A stretch of DNA of 64,000 bases from Symbiodinium natans (taxonomy: Eukaryota > Sar > Dinophyceae > Suessiales > Symbiodiniaceae), in NCBI GenBank assembly GCA_905221605.1, contig CAJNDS010002183.1, positions 95,001 to 159,000 on the forward strand, in the 5' to 3' direction. Below, piece by piece: positions 33,464 to 44,900 of the stretch; within the stretch, counting starts at the first letter, position 1, and each line of letters begins with the position of its first letter. Both the position numbers and the translations under genes were made by a program. The notes under the pieces are model-generated. The model worked only from the letters and a program-made list of their open reading frames with translations, searched no databases and was not told the origin of the DNA.

Positions 33464-33577
33464 GGTTTAGGGTTTGGGGTTTGGGGTTCAGGGTTTGGGG
33501 TGTGGGGTTTGGGGTTTAGGGTGTTGAATCCGAATCTTGGGGGGGTTTCTGGGCAGGAGTCTTGAGGCCCCTCTTTT

Positions 33578-36500
33578 GAGAAGTGCCCGTATCATCAGCC
33601 TTTGGGCCGCGAACATGGAGCGCGCACAGCCCGAACCCCGAAGCTTCAGGGTTTAGGGTTTAGGGTTTAGGGTTCAGGGCTTTAGGATTTAGGGTCTAGA
33701 GTTTAGGCTTTAGGGTTTTAGGGTTTTAGGGCTTAGGGTTTAGGGTTTGCCGCGACCCCTAAACCCTAGTCTCATGCTTGTCATGCAGAGCTGACCAGGC
33801 TCTGGCAATGGCCTTCGCACCGTCAAGAAGGCATGGGCCACAGAAATGAACGTTTGGGGTTTAGGGTTTAGGGTTTAGGGTTTAGGGTTTAGTTATTCGG
33901 GGTTCAGGGATGGCATTTAGGGGTTTAGAGAGATAAGAGATTTAGGGGCTTAAGGGATTTAGGGATGTGAGGGGTTGAGGGATTCAGGGATGAGCCTAAT
34001 CCAGGCCCAGCGCAGACTGTTGCACTCATGAGGCCCTGTTTAGGGTTCAGGGCTTTGGATTTTGGGGTTCAGGCTTTGAAGCAACCGCTGAAAACCCCTA
34101 TCCAAGCCTTGACTCCCTAAACCCTAAACCCTAAACCCTAAATCCTAAACCCTAAACCCTAAACCCGAAACCCTAAACCCTAAACCCTAAACGTCCTCGT
34201 CCCCGTGACAGCTGAGGCGGTTGGCTCTGGCCTCTGGCGTCAGCAGCCTGCTCTTGCTGGCCTTCTGTGGCCGAAGCCTTTGGGGTTTAGGGTTTAGGGT
34301 TTAGGGTTTAAACAATTTTGTCACAAAAATCCTTGCTTGTAATCCTATAAATGCCCTAAACCCTAAACCCTAAACCCTAAATCCTAAATCCTAAACCCTA
34401 AACCCTAAACCCTAAACCCCAAACCTAGCTACTGATAAGTACTCCCCTCAAATCTGAAATAGAGCCGCAAGTTGTCGGCACAGTAAACACTACGCCCCCA
34501 AGCCCCTAAACTCTACACCCCACACCCTAAAGCCCCGACCCTAATACTCCGACCCCTAAACCCCAAAACCCTAAAGTCCTAAAGCCCAGAAGCCCTGAAT
34601 CCCCAAAACCCTAACTGACCCTAAAGCCCATAGCGCTTTAGAGCTCTAAACTCTAAACCCTAAAGCCCTCAACTTCACAGGTCTTTATAGGGTTCTTAAG
34701 GGGGGGTTCATGGGGGCTAGGTTCATGGGGGCTAGGTACCTAATCAACCAAAACTGATCTGGGTTGAAAAAACAAAATTAACATGTCCAAAAACATGTAA
34801 ACACCACGATTCTTCCACCTGGTGTTTATAGCCGGAACTTCAAGCCTGTTCAAGCTTGCAGGGATTGTGCCATGTCTGAAGTGAGACTGGGAAACTTAGG
34901 GAGGCTTATAAAGAGCCTCAGGGAGTAGTGGGGAGCATTTGGGAACCTTGGGTTACATCCCTTGAACCCGCTCCTTGACGGACTCTATAAGGTCTGCAGC
35001 AGTCTTTCCTGGTCCTCAGCCCTTCGGGCGCGCCTAGCACGCACCCTGAGGCCTGGGATGCGGGGATGCAAGGCGTGGGGTCTAGGGTCTAGGGTTGGGT
35101 TCATAGGGTTTTGGGGTGTAGAGCTCATAGGGTTGGGGGTTTTAGGGTTTAGGGTCTAGGGTCTATAGGGTCTATAGGGGGGTTTTAGGGTTTGGGGGTT
35201 TAGGGTCTTAGGTTTAGGGTTTAGGTTCTACAGGGTTTTAGGGTTTTGGGGTTTATAGGGTTTAGGGTTTGGGCTTTCGGGTTTTGTTAGCAGCCTCTCC
35301 TAAAAACCCAAAACACCTAAACCCTGTCAAACCTACCCCCCCCCCCCCCCACCCTCGAACTCCTGTCAAGCCTCAGCCCTATTTGTCTCAGCCCCATTTC
35401 AGAGATCCCCATGAGGCTCGGAAGGCACAGAAAAGCCCCAGATCATCCCAATGACGGGAATCCTACTATTTGGGGTCTATATTAGGGGCCCCTTCATTTG
35501 GGAAAGCGCCAAATGGGGGTTTCCGAAAATAGGGGTACCCTTTTTTGGGGGTCCCTGTAAGGGGATTCTATTGTATTTGGCCTGTAAAGGGGATACCCCT
35601 ATTTTGGGAGCTACCCATACAGGCCCCGTAAGACGCGAAACCCTCAACGAAACCCGTTCTTGCCCACTTGTTGGGGGTAGGTCCGGCTCTCGGCCCGAGC
35701 AGGCAGGGATGCAAGGGTTTAGGGTTTAGGGTTTAGGGTTTAGGATTTAGGGTTTAGGGTTTAGGGTTTAGGGTTTTGGGTTTAGGATGTAGGTTTAGGG
35801 TTCGGGTCTGGGGTTTGGCAGGTCTTCAGATTATTCTTCCTGCAGGCTGTAAGCTTCCCAATCATCACAGAGCTGATGCTAGTTAGTTCTCTTGTAGTCT
35901 CTGCATCATCGTCAATGGAAACCCTAAACCCTAAACCCTAAACCCTACATCCGAAACCCTAAACCCCTAACCTTGGATCTCAGGTCCTCAAGCCCTCAGC
36001 CCGCAGGGGCGTCGCATAGCTCTATAACTTTATCACTCTGACCCCCCCCCCCCCCCCCCGCTCTCAACTCCCCTGCGTTCCAGGTACTCAACTCTGAACC
36101 CTAAAACCCCAAGTCCCAACGCCAGACCCTAAACGCTCAACCCTCGACCAAGCCCCAAAGCCCCAAAGCCTTAAAACCCCAAGACCCCAAAACCCCAAAG
36201 CCCCAAAGCCCCAAGGCCCCAAAGCCGTAGTAAGCTTTTCAGGGGCTTCGGGCTCTCAACCCTGAAGCCCAAAAACCCTAAAGCCCTAAGCCCTAAACCT
36301 TTTAAACCTAAACCCTAGACCTTACAAGCCCTGAACCCTAAACCCTAGACCACATAAGCCCTGAACCTTAAACCCTAATTAAACCTTGCAAGCCCTGAAC
36401 CCAAAGCCCTAGACCCTAAACCCTAAACCTTATAAGCCCTGGCCCCAAGCCCTAAGCCCTAAACCCTAAACCCCAAACCCCAAACCCTAAAAACCCAAAA

Positions 36501-37180
36501 CCCCAAACCCCAAACCCCAAACCCTAAACCCTAAACCCTAAACCCTAAACCCTAAACCCTAAACCCTTCAGCTGCGTCCAGGACACCAGCAGACGCCCAG
36601 AGCCGCGCCCAGCGCCTTTGAGGCGTCCTGGGCGCTCCCGGCGGCGTGGCCTCCTTGGGCTGCAGTTTAGGTTTAGGGTTTAGGGTTTAGGGTTTAGGGT
36701 TTAGGGTTTAGGGTTTCGGGTTTGGGGTTTAGGGTTTAGGGTTTAGGGTTTGGGGTTTGGGGTTTACGGTTTAGGGTTTACGGTTTAGGGTTTCGCTTGC
36801 CTTGGCGAATTGTTTATGTGGGTGGCTTTGAAAGCTTTTCGTTTCGTTTGTTTGGGCGAGGTTGAGTGGAGTTTTAGGCGTTTTAAGGGTCAACATGGGG
36901 TCGTTTTTTTTTGGGTCCGGTGGCTCAGGCTCTGTGGTAATTAGTGCCTGACAACTCCCAGAACCCCAGAGCCGTGGGCTCAAAGTTCTAAACCCGAAGC
37001 CTAAAGCCTAGACTCTAAGCCCCGAGCACTAAACTCCAAACCCTAAACCCTAAACCCTAAACCCTCAACCCTCAACCGCCTGTGTGAGGGTGTCGAAGAC
37101 ATCTTCCGAGCTTCTCCGTGCATGCTGAGGCTTGCCGTTGGTGCAGCCGTCGACGCACGCTCAGCTTCTCTGGAACCCTA
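33578..37180 (+). CDS. Unassigned + strand exon series with possible membrane segments
   Basis: Exon candidates are 33578-33650 (SARIISLWAANMERAQPEPR), 33787-33850 after GTCATGCAG (ELTRLWQWPSHRQEGMGHRN), 34209-34280 after CCGTGACAG (LRRLALASGVSSLLLLAFCG, hydrophobic), 35846-35920 after TTCCTGCAG (AVSFPIITELMLVSSLVVSA, hydrophobic), 36569-36665 (LRPGHQQTPRAAPSAFEASW) and 37076-37180 (LCEGVEDIFRASPCMLRLAV, then TAA inside ACCCTAAAC). Two hydrophobic exons suggest a membrane protein if they are joined. The family is not recognised and linkage is inferred only from order. Confidence 0.4.
34686..34990. mobile_element. Family F element copy 3, enlarged
   Basis: TATAGGGTTCTTAAGGGGGG on the left and CTCCTTGACGGACTCTATA on the right are the ends. 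The family body CCTTGGGTTACATCCCTTG is present, plus about 140 bp of extra sequence (34740-34890) not found in copies 1 and 2, and a duplicated GGTTCATGGGGGCTA. Confidence 0.75.
35457..35628. mobile_element. Inverted-repeat element, family H copy 1
   Basis: GGGGTTTCCGAAAATAGGGG, TACCCTTTTTTGGGGG and a CCCCTATTTTGGGAGC right part form nested inverted segments. The stretch TTTCCGAAAnTAGGGG...CCCTTTTTTGGGGG recurs at 55971. Confidence 0.6.
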
Positions 37181-37203
37181 AACAGCACAATGACAAGCAT
37201 AAG

Positions 37204-37303
37204 TTGGGATGTTCCCCCTTGTACTGATAGTCCTTAATGGGGATTATAAACGGGGGCACTCTAATCCCTAGTAAGGACTGCTAGTATAAGGGGGAGCATC
37301 CCG
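37204..37303. mobile_element. Family B element copy 4
   Basis: TTGGGATGTTCCCCCTTGTA and CTGATAGTCCTTA at the left are mirrored by TAAGGACTGCTAGTATAAGG and GGGAGCATCCC at the right. The 100-bp element has a short GGGGCACTC body. Confidence 0.85.
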
Positions 37304-37849
37304 AAGAATAAGGGCTGAGGGTTGAGGGTTTTTGTGATATGTAAGTCATAACCAAGATTTCATAATGCATATACACACTAAACCAACTGTCACCAGACCA
37401 CCCCTTGTTTTGTTCTAACGAATAATTATAGACATTTATATGATGAGGATGGCTATGACTGCAATTCACACCAAGTGGCATATGATAGATGGATTGAGTG
37501 ATCGATAGGTAGATAGGACATGTATATTTTTCATAGAAGCGCCAGAGAATACACCCTGAACCCTAAGCCCTGTGCCCCAAGGCCCCAGGTCCTAAGCCCA
37601 AGCTCTATACGGGCTCTGCCCTTACATCCTAAACCCAAAACCCCAAACCCTAAACCATCAATCCTACACCCTACACCCTACACCCTACACCCTGCACCCT
37701 AAACCTAAACCCTAAACCCTAAACCCTAAACCCTAAACCCTAAACCCTAAACCCTAAACCCTAAACCCTAAACCCTAAACCCTAAACCCTAAACCCTAAA
37801 CCCTAAACCGAAGCCCTAAACGGTCCAGGGATTAGGGTTCTCTTCTTCA

Positions 37850-37912
37850 GGTGCTGGCCTCGCATCGAGATGCGCCGAGACCTTGGGACCTGTCTTTCGC
37901 GCCCTCATCTTT
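37850..37912 (+). other. Possible exon upstream of the ribosomal protein gene
   Basis: After TTCTTCAG, a frame reads VLASHRDAPRPWDLSFAPSS before TTTAGGG repeats. It could be an N-terminal (targeting) exon of the gene at 38296 or the end of the preceding gene. Confidence 0.3.
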
Positions 37913-38295
37913 TGGTTTAGGGTTTAGGGTTGAGGGTTTACGGTTTAGGGTTTAGGGTTCCCAAAGACCTGACATTCTCCTATACCCTAAACCCTAACTC
38001 TTCAACCATAAATGACCTAAGAATAGGATCCCGCCGAACTCCAAGCCCTCCTGAATCCTCAAGCCCTAAACCCCCTGAACCCCCAAACCCTCAACGCCCC
38101 TGAATCCTGAAACCCTAAACCCTAAACCCTAAGCCCTAAGCCCTAAACCCTAAACCCTAAACCCTAAACCCTAAACCCCTCCAGCGTCAACCCTGAGACC
38201 CCGCCCAGCACGACAGTCTGAGGGTTAAGGGCTTCGGGGTTCGGGCTTCGGGTTTAGGGTTTAGAGTTTTAACATCTGGCAGGTCCTGCACCACG

Positions 38296-39040
38296 ATGTA
38301 CGGCAAGCACGACAAGAAGACCTTTAGAGGGACCCCCGTGTTTTTTCTTTATAAGGGCTTTGGGGGGGCTTTTGGGAGGTTGGGCTTTAGGGGTTCGTGG
38401 ATCAGTGTAAGGGCTTAGGGCTTAGGAGTGAGTTTAGCGTCTAGGGTCTAGTGTTTAGGGTTTTGGGTTGCAGGGTTCAAAGGAAATTCGGGGTGTTTGG
38501 GTACCGGCAAGGCAAGCCGCCTCCAAGAGTTCGCATCTCGCACTTCCGGGCCGCTTTCCAGGTGTTGGGGTGGTCCTACACCCGAAGCCCTAAGCCCTCA
38601 ACCCTAAACCCTCAGCCCTTCTTGCTTCGGGATTGTAGTCTTTTTCCTTCAAGTTTAGGGAGCCCAAGAGGTTCTTTATTCTCTTCGACTCGGGTTTAGG
38701 GTTTAGGGTTTAGGGTTTAGGGTTTAGGGTTTAGGGTTTAGGGTTTAGGGTTTAGGGTTTAGGGTTTAGGGTTTAGGGTTTAGGGTCCAGTTGCCTTCAC
38801 GATCCTTCGCGCCGCTTCTGCAGAGCTCCAGCCCTGAATGCTGAACCTGCCCTCTGTTTCTCTGCAAGGTTCAGGGTTTGTGGTTTAGGGTTTAGGGTTT
38901 AGGGTTTAGGGCAAAGAGGTCCCAAAACCCTAAACTCAAAACCCAGAAGCCACCCTAAGCCCTACGTCTTACCACGCGCAGGAAGCAGCATGCTCACACG
39001 TTCGGCAAGTATCGCCTGCGCAAGAACAAGGCGGCTTCAG
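38296..39040 (+). CDS. bTHX/PSRP-4-like small ribosomal subunit protein, organellar
   Basis: Exon 1 (38296-38330, possibly from 38283) reads MYGKHDKKTFRG. Exon 2 (38982-39040) follows an ACGCGCAG acceptor and reads KQHAHTFGKYRLRKNKAAS. Joining AGAGG with G-AAG gives the signature KKTFRGKQHAHTFGKYRLRK, matching the bTHX family pattern GDKKTxRGKRxxHSFGxxRPRxKK. bTHX (PSRP-4 in chloroplasts) is a tiny basic protein of the 30S head found in plastid and some mitochondrial ribosomes. The intron (about 650 bp) begins with an element-like GACCCCCGTG stretch and contains TTTAGGG arrays; a second possible exon at 38505-38570 is not needed for the motif. A targeting sequence would be encoded upstream. 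The 3' end beyond 39040 is unclear because the frame runs into TTTAGGG and stops. Confidence 0.7.
38696..38787. repeat. TTTAGGG array in the bTHX-like gene intron
   Basis: About 13 perfect units inside the intron inferred from the split KKTFRG/KQHAH motif. Confidence 0.95.
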
Positions 39041-39499
39041 TTCAGCCCTGTCTCTCACTAGGGTTTAGGGTTTAGGGCTAGGGTTTAGGGTTGAGGGTTT
39101 AGGGTTGTTTAGGCTTAGGGTTGAGGGTTTTAGGGTGTTAAGGTTTAGGGGTTCTGGAATGATGGACCCTAAACCCTAAACCATAAAGGGGCTCTTTTGC
39201 AGCATGGACCGTTCGGAAAAGAGTGCCTTAAAAGGGACTACCTTGTGTTTCGTTTTGGGGAGTTTGGTGCAGGGCTTAGGGCTTAGGGTGTCGGGTGTTT
39301 GGTTTAGGGGTTTAGGCTTTTAGGGGGACAAGTATTTTCGACCATGGGGGCTGTTGGGGATCTGGATCCCTCTGTGTGGAGCTGGTCTTGTGGCTGGTTC
39401 AAAACAGTTGCATGTCGCATGGTATCAGTTTTGTCATTTTAGGGTTCAGGGTTTAGTCCTTTCAGTTGAGGGTGCCGATAAGGGAACCCATTTCAGGAT

Positions 39500-41326
39500 C
39501 ACGTCAGCTTGTTCGCTGCCGCAGGCGCGACGCATCCAGGCGATCAAGTCGACACCTGAGATTGCCGGCTGTTCTGATCTTAGGGCCTAGGGTTTGAGAT
39601 TCAGAAAATTCGCTTTATGAGGTCTCGCGGCATAGAATTAGCAGTGCTACAGAGGGCTTATAGGGAGGCAATGGGGTTTACTGTAGGTTTGGGGCAGTTT
39701 GGGGCAGTGGCGGTAGTTTTAGGGGGATTCGTCGGGTCTTTGGGTCTAGGGTTTGAGGAGTTCAGGCAGGGTTTAGGGTTTAGGGTTTGGGGCTTCGGGT
39801 TTAGGGTTTAGGGTGTAGGGTTTAGGCTTTAGGGTTTAGGGTTCTTCAGGGGGTTGGTTCCGGGGTTTGAGAGGCCTGTATATGAAGATTTTCGAGCCTT
39901 TATAGGGTAGTTAGGATCCAAGTTTAATGACCCCCATGACCCCCATGACCCCTATGACCCCTATGACTGCACCCCTATGACCCCTATGACCCCCATGACC
40001 CCCATGACCCCTAAACCCGTGAACCCTAAACCTCTACACCCTCATTCCGAAACCCCAAATCGCCAAACCCCAAACCCCAAACCCATGCAAACTTCAGCGC
40101 GCAAGGAACGGAACCTTCGACCCGGAGAACACGCCCCAAAGGGCGCGGCATCCGCTGCCACGTGTAGAGTTGCAGGGTTTACGCTTTTAGGGACAGGGTT
40201 TAGGAGTTTTGAGGGGGTTTTAGAAGGGGGGGATCCCAATGGGAACCCCAAACAGGGAACCTCAAGAATATAGTAGAAATATAACGGGAAAGCAGGACCC
40301 TGGTAGGCATATTCCTGTTTTATTCCTTTCTTCTTGGGGTTCCCGTGTTTGGGGTGTCCACTGGCTTGGGGCTCAGGGTTTGGACTTTCGCCGTGGATCA
40401 CCCAACTCCCGAGCCAAATGGACGCCTGGGCCGATGCAGGGACAGCCAGAGCCCGAGCACACTTGGGACTACGACAACCTTGTCGAGAACCCCATGCGCC
40501 CCCAGCTGGCTTTCGGGCTTGTCCAGTTTCTGATTGTCGGGAGTAGAGTAGGCTCTACCCTAAACCCTGAACCCTCAAACCCCAAACAAAGAGTAGAGGC
40601 TTTGGATCGCGTTAGCGCTTTCAGGGCACAGGGTTGGGGTCTGAGAGTGCAGGATGTGGCCCTCCAGTGGTTTACGTCTTCAGGGTTTTGTGATTTCAAA
40701 GGTTGGCGGGTGCACGGTTCACGGTCCCATGGTTGCGGATGTTCTGCGTGGTTTTGAGCCTTTGTGCCCTGAAAAGTGGTTTAGGGTTTAGGGTTTAGGG
40801 TTTAGGGTTTAGGGTTTAGGGTTCATCAAGGCTCCTATTCTCATAGTCAGGCCCATGGATGGTCATCGGGTCATATGTGTACGAGTGGGGCAGCCAAACA
40901 GCCCAGATGATTTCCTTTTGTTGTGCCTGCATCGGTAAAGATCACCCTAAACCCTAAACCCTAAACCCTAAACCCTAAACCGTAAATCCTAAACCCTAAA
41001 CCCTAAACCCTTCAACCCCTAAACCCTAAGTGTCCTCTCTTTCGGGCCCCACTCTCCGGAGCAGACGCCGCCAGATACTATGCTCCGGACTATTTGAAGG
41101 AAGCCATGTATGTCCGGCGCCCCAGAGTTGCCCCCTGAACCCTACACCCTAAACCCCAAACCCTAAACCCCAAACCCCAAACCCTAACCCGAAATCCTAA
41201 ACCCTAAATCCTAAACCCTAAACCCCCTGCTGCTCCCCAGAGTAGGATGGGACGAAGCGTGTGGATGGCACCCAGGACTACTGGGATGACGTGAACGAGG
41301 CGATGCGTAAGAGGTGGAAGGACTGA
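39500..41326 (+). CDS. Unidentified small multi-exon gene, likely membrane-bound
   Basis: Candidate exons are about 39510-39580 (ARRIQAIKSTPEIAGCSDL), about 40086-40160, 40392-40545 (PEPEHTWDYDNLVENPMRPQ followed by hydrophobic LAFGLVQFLIV), 41064-41120 (ARYYAPDYLKEAMYVRRP) and 41246-41326 (DGTKRVDGTQDYWDDVNEAM, RKRWKD, TGA at 41324). The short length, one hydrophobic segment and charged, aromatic-rich tail resemble small mitochondrial inner-membrane subunits, but I cannot name a family. The exon at 40392 lies 38 bp after an inverted-repeat element. A further open stretch at 39617-39760 may be an exon. Confidence 0.45.
40244..40354. mobile_element. Introner-like element, singleton, about 26-bp inverted repeats
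   Basis: AACCCCAAACAGGGAACCTC continuing AAGAATA on the left, and its near-complement ending GTGTTTGGGGT on the right. It is not similar to the other families here. It precedes the exon at 40392. Confidence 0.8.
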
Positions 41327-41935
41327 GGGGCTTAGGGTTTAGGGTTTAGGGTTTTGCCATGGAGGGTCTCTTTGCCATCTTAGGGGTGTTGAAGCCTTTC
41401 GGTGCCTCGCAAGCTCGATATGATTCCGGCACACCTATAAACCCTAAACCCTAAACCCTAAACCCTAAAACCCTACAAACTTCTAAGCCCCCCAAGGCCC
41501 TTAAACACCCGGAACGCTGGCTGGCTCCGAAATTACGGTAACATCCCAACCCCGACGATCCCTTGTCTGGTCAGGTACCGTAAACCCTAAACCCTAAACC
41601 CTAAACAATAAAACCCTAAACCCTAAACCCTGAACCCTAAACTTTGTCAGAGATGTTCGCTCCAGGGCCAAATATATGGCTAGAATTGTATATATGTCTT
41701 TACATATACATGTTATATTCATACAGCAAAATGATATATAATGGTCACATCATGACGTCTTTCCGGCTGGAGGTAGGAAGCCTTCGAACCCACCAACTAG
41801 CTGGCTCCGCACGAGTGCGCGCTCGCTCACACTCACTCCCTCTCTCCCTCTTTCAGTCTCTGAGTCCCGCCCAAGGTTTAGGGTTTAGGGTTTAGGGTTT
41901 AGGGTTTAGGGCTTAGGGCTTAGGGTTTAGGATCT

Positions 41936-44900
41936 CGGGTGGGTCGAGGGATGCGCAGATGCAGACCTCCCGTGCCACGCCTGTCAGGAGTTCATGGGCA
42001 TCAAGGGCAGCCAGCGGTATTTCAAGAACTGGACCCCGCCGGGCATGGAGCCGCCGCCAGAGGCGGGCGGCGCCCTGAAGGGGTCTTATCCCAAAAACCT
42101 ACGCAGCTCTCAACCTCCACACATCCCAGAGTTTAGGGTTTCGGGTTTCGGGTTTAGGGTTTAGGGTTTCGGGTTTAGGGTTTCGGGTTTAGGGTTTAGG
42201 GTTTAGGGTCATCCTAAAACCCTGAACCCATGCACCCCCGCGCCTTGCGCAGGCAGAGCCTCCCGCTCCACCATCGCCTCCGACTCCTCCTCCGCCGGCC
42301 TCGAAGCCCAAGGCCAAGGCTTGCGGACGCTTAGAATGCCAAGGGGGTTAAAATTTAAACCCTAAACCCTAAACCCTAAACCCTAAACCCTAAACCCTGA
42401 ACCCTGAACCCTGAACCCTGAACCCTGAACCCTGAACCCTGAACCCTGAACCCTGAACCCTGAACCCTGAACCCTGAACCCTGAACCCTGAACCCTGAAC
42501 CCCATTCCCAACAAAGGGTTGCTGGGCTGCAGGGCTTCAGGGCTGCTCGGCTCTTGGGTTGAGGGTTTGGGGTTTAGGGTTTAGGGTTTAGGGTTAAGGG
42601 TTTAGGGTTTAGGGCTTACGGTGCAGGGTTGGGGGGCTGAGGTGCCTACTCCCTGCACATCCCCTAAACGCCTAACCCCGAGCCCCAATCGCTTATCCTA
42701 ACCTTAAATCCTAAACCCTCCTTTAACTTCAGGTTTTTGTAGGGTTAGGGTCTGGGGTTTAGGGCTTAGGGTTTACGAATCAGGGTTTCGGGTCCAGAAG
42801 CTTAGGGCTTCGGGTGTAAGTTTCGGGGTTGGAGGGTTTAAGGTTTAGGGCGGGCTGGTGTTTAGGTTTGCGACTCTCCAATATCCTAAACCCTGAACCT
42901 TAAGCCCTAAACCCTTAACCCTAAACCCTAACCCTAAACCCTAAACCCTAAACACTAAACCCTAAACCCTAGCTCTACAGACCCAAGCCCTCCTCCTCGC
43001 AGTCCTGAGCCATCAGCCGCCAAGGCCCTCAAGCCCTAAGCCCTACAAACCCTAAACCCTAAACCCTGAACCCTAAACCCTAAACCCTAAACCTATTAAC
43101 CCCAAACCCTCTGAAAAGGCTCCCTCCACGCCCGCTCCGGAAGAGCCGGAGCCAGTGAAGGAGGAGGAGGCGCATGGAGATAGCCTGGAGATTCGGAAGA
43201 GAAGAGGGGTTCAGGTTTCATCCTTAATTATGCCCTAAACCCTAAACCCTAAACCCTAAACCCTAAACCCTAAACCCTAAACCCTAAACCCTAAACCCTA
43301 AACCCTAAACCCTAATCCCTAAACCCTAAACCCTAAACCCTAAACCCTAAACCCTAAACCCTAAAACCCCCAAAAAACACAAGATCCCACAATAAGCTCT
43401 GAATCCTAAGACCCAAGCCTTCGAGGCGGCGGCTTCAGGGTTTCGCGACCACGGGGTTAAGGGTAGGGATTTAGGGTTTAGGGTGTAGGGTTTAGGGTTT
43501 AGGGTTTAGGTTTTAGGGTTCAGGGTTTAGGGTCTAGGGTTTAGGGTACGGATGTAGGGCTTAGGGCTTGAGTATTGTGACGGTTGTTTTGATGATTGCT
43601 GCGGCAGTTTTCCATTTCCGATCAACAGCATTACTATGGCTACTGCCAGAATCAATCTTTGCTGTGATCTTTTATTCTTACATATCTACTAATTGCTTAA
43701 GAACCCCGAAAAGATAAAGGCATGTTCTTCCTTATTACGGGCAATATAGGAATTGTTATTTTAATCTTTTGAGATTATTTCTATTTTTTAGTTCTTTTGG
43801 GGTTCTTAAGCAAATAGTAGATAAGCGTGAGCCTGGCCATGAAGTTGCTATGGAGTTGCTGTCTTTTGTCCATTCGGAAGTTCATTGGCGTCCTTGGCGG
43901 ATGGTTTGCTTCCTCACCCACTCCCCTAAACCCTAAACCCTGAACCCTAAACCCTAAATCCTAAACCCTAAACCCTAAACCCTTCTTTCCAAGAACTGTC
44001 CAGCCTTGCCACCTCATGTCCCAAATGAAACCAAGAAAAGCAGACCTTGAGACTTTAGAATCCACAATCTGTGTTGAGTGCACGATTATTGTTTTTTAGA
44101 ATTCTTTATTCTTGTTATTATTAATAGAATTTCGATGAGTTTTACTTCCAATATTTTATTTCCACTTTTATATTTCCATTATCATTACCACCATTACTGC
44201 TGCTATTCCAGGGGTAGTGTTTTCGTTGCGATTTTTCACTGTTGTGAGAACTGTTATTATTGGCGTAAATGCTTTTCTTATAGATCTGTGTTATAGTGAT
44301 TCTTGATAATGATAGTGGGACTATTGCTGTCATTACTGTTATTTGTTATTGTTATTGTTCTTAATAGTATTGTTTTGTTTTAGGTTTCTTGTCATTGTCA
44401 TGATTGCTGTTCCCATTTCTTGTTACCAGTCCTGTTACTTTTGTTTTAACATGAGCGTTCTTACTTTCGTCTCATCATTGTTGTTATTACCGTCCTTGTT
44501 CTTATTCTTCTGATTGCTATTCTTTCAAATACCTACTATTGCTGCTACTCTTCTTGCTGTCGGTATTCTTCTTCCTTCGGCGATTTCGAGCGTTATTGTT
44601 CTGATCATTTTTACGATGGGTTTGTTGCTGGGAAGCATGCCAGCAGTTTGTGCCATCAAGCTGGGTCCTGGGTTTAGGGTTTAGGGTTTAGGGTGCGTGT
44701 GGGGCTACGCTGTGGTGTTTGTATGCCCTCAACCTAAGTCCGACATCTCCCACATTGAAAGGCTGGTTCGTTCTTGCTGACAGGAGACTCCTCCGCCAGA
44801 GCCTGCTGCAGAGAAGAAGGTTGGGCGCAGCTCGGGCGGGCTTTGGGAATTCGGAGAGGTGTTCCACTGACGAGTGCGCGGCAGGCTGCAAAGCCGAAGC

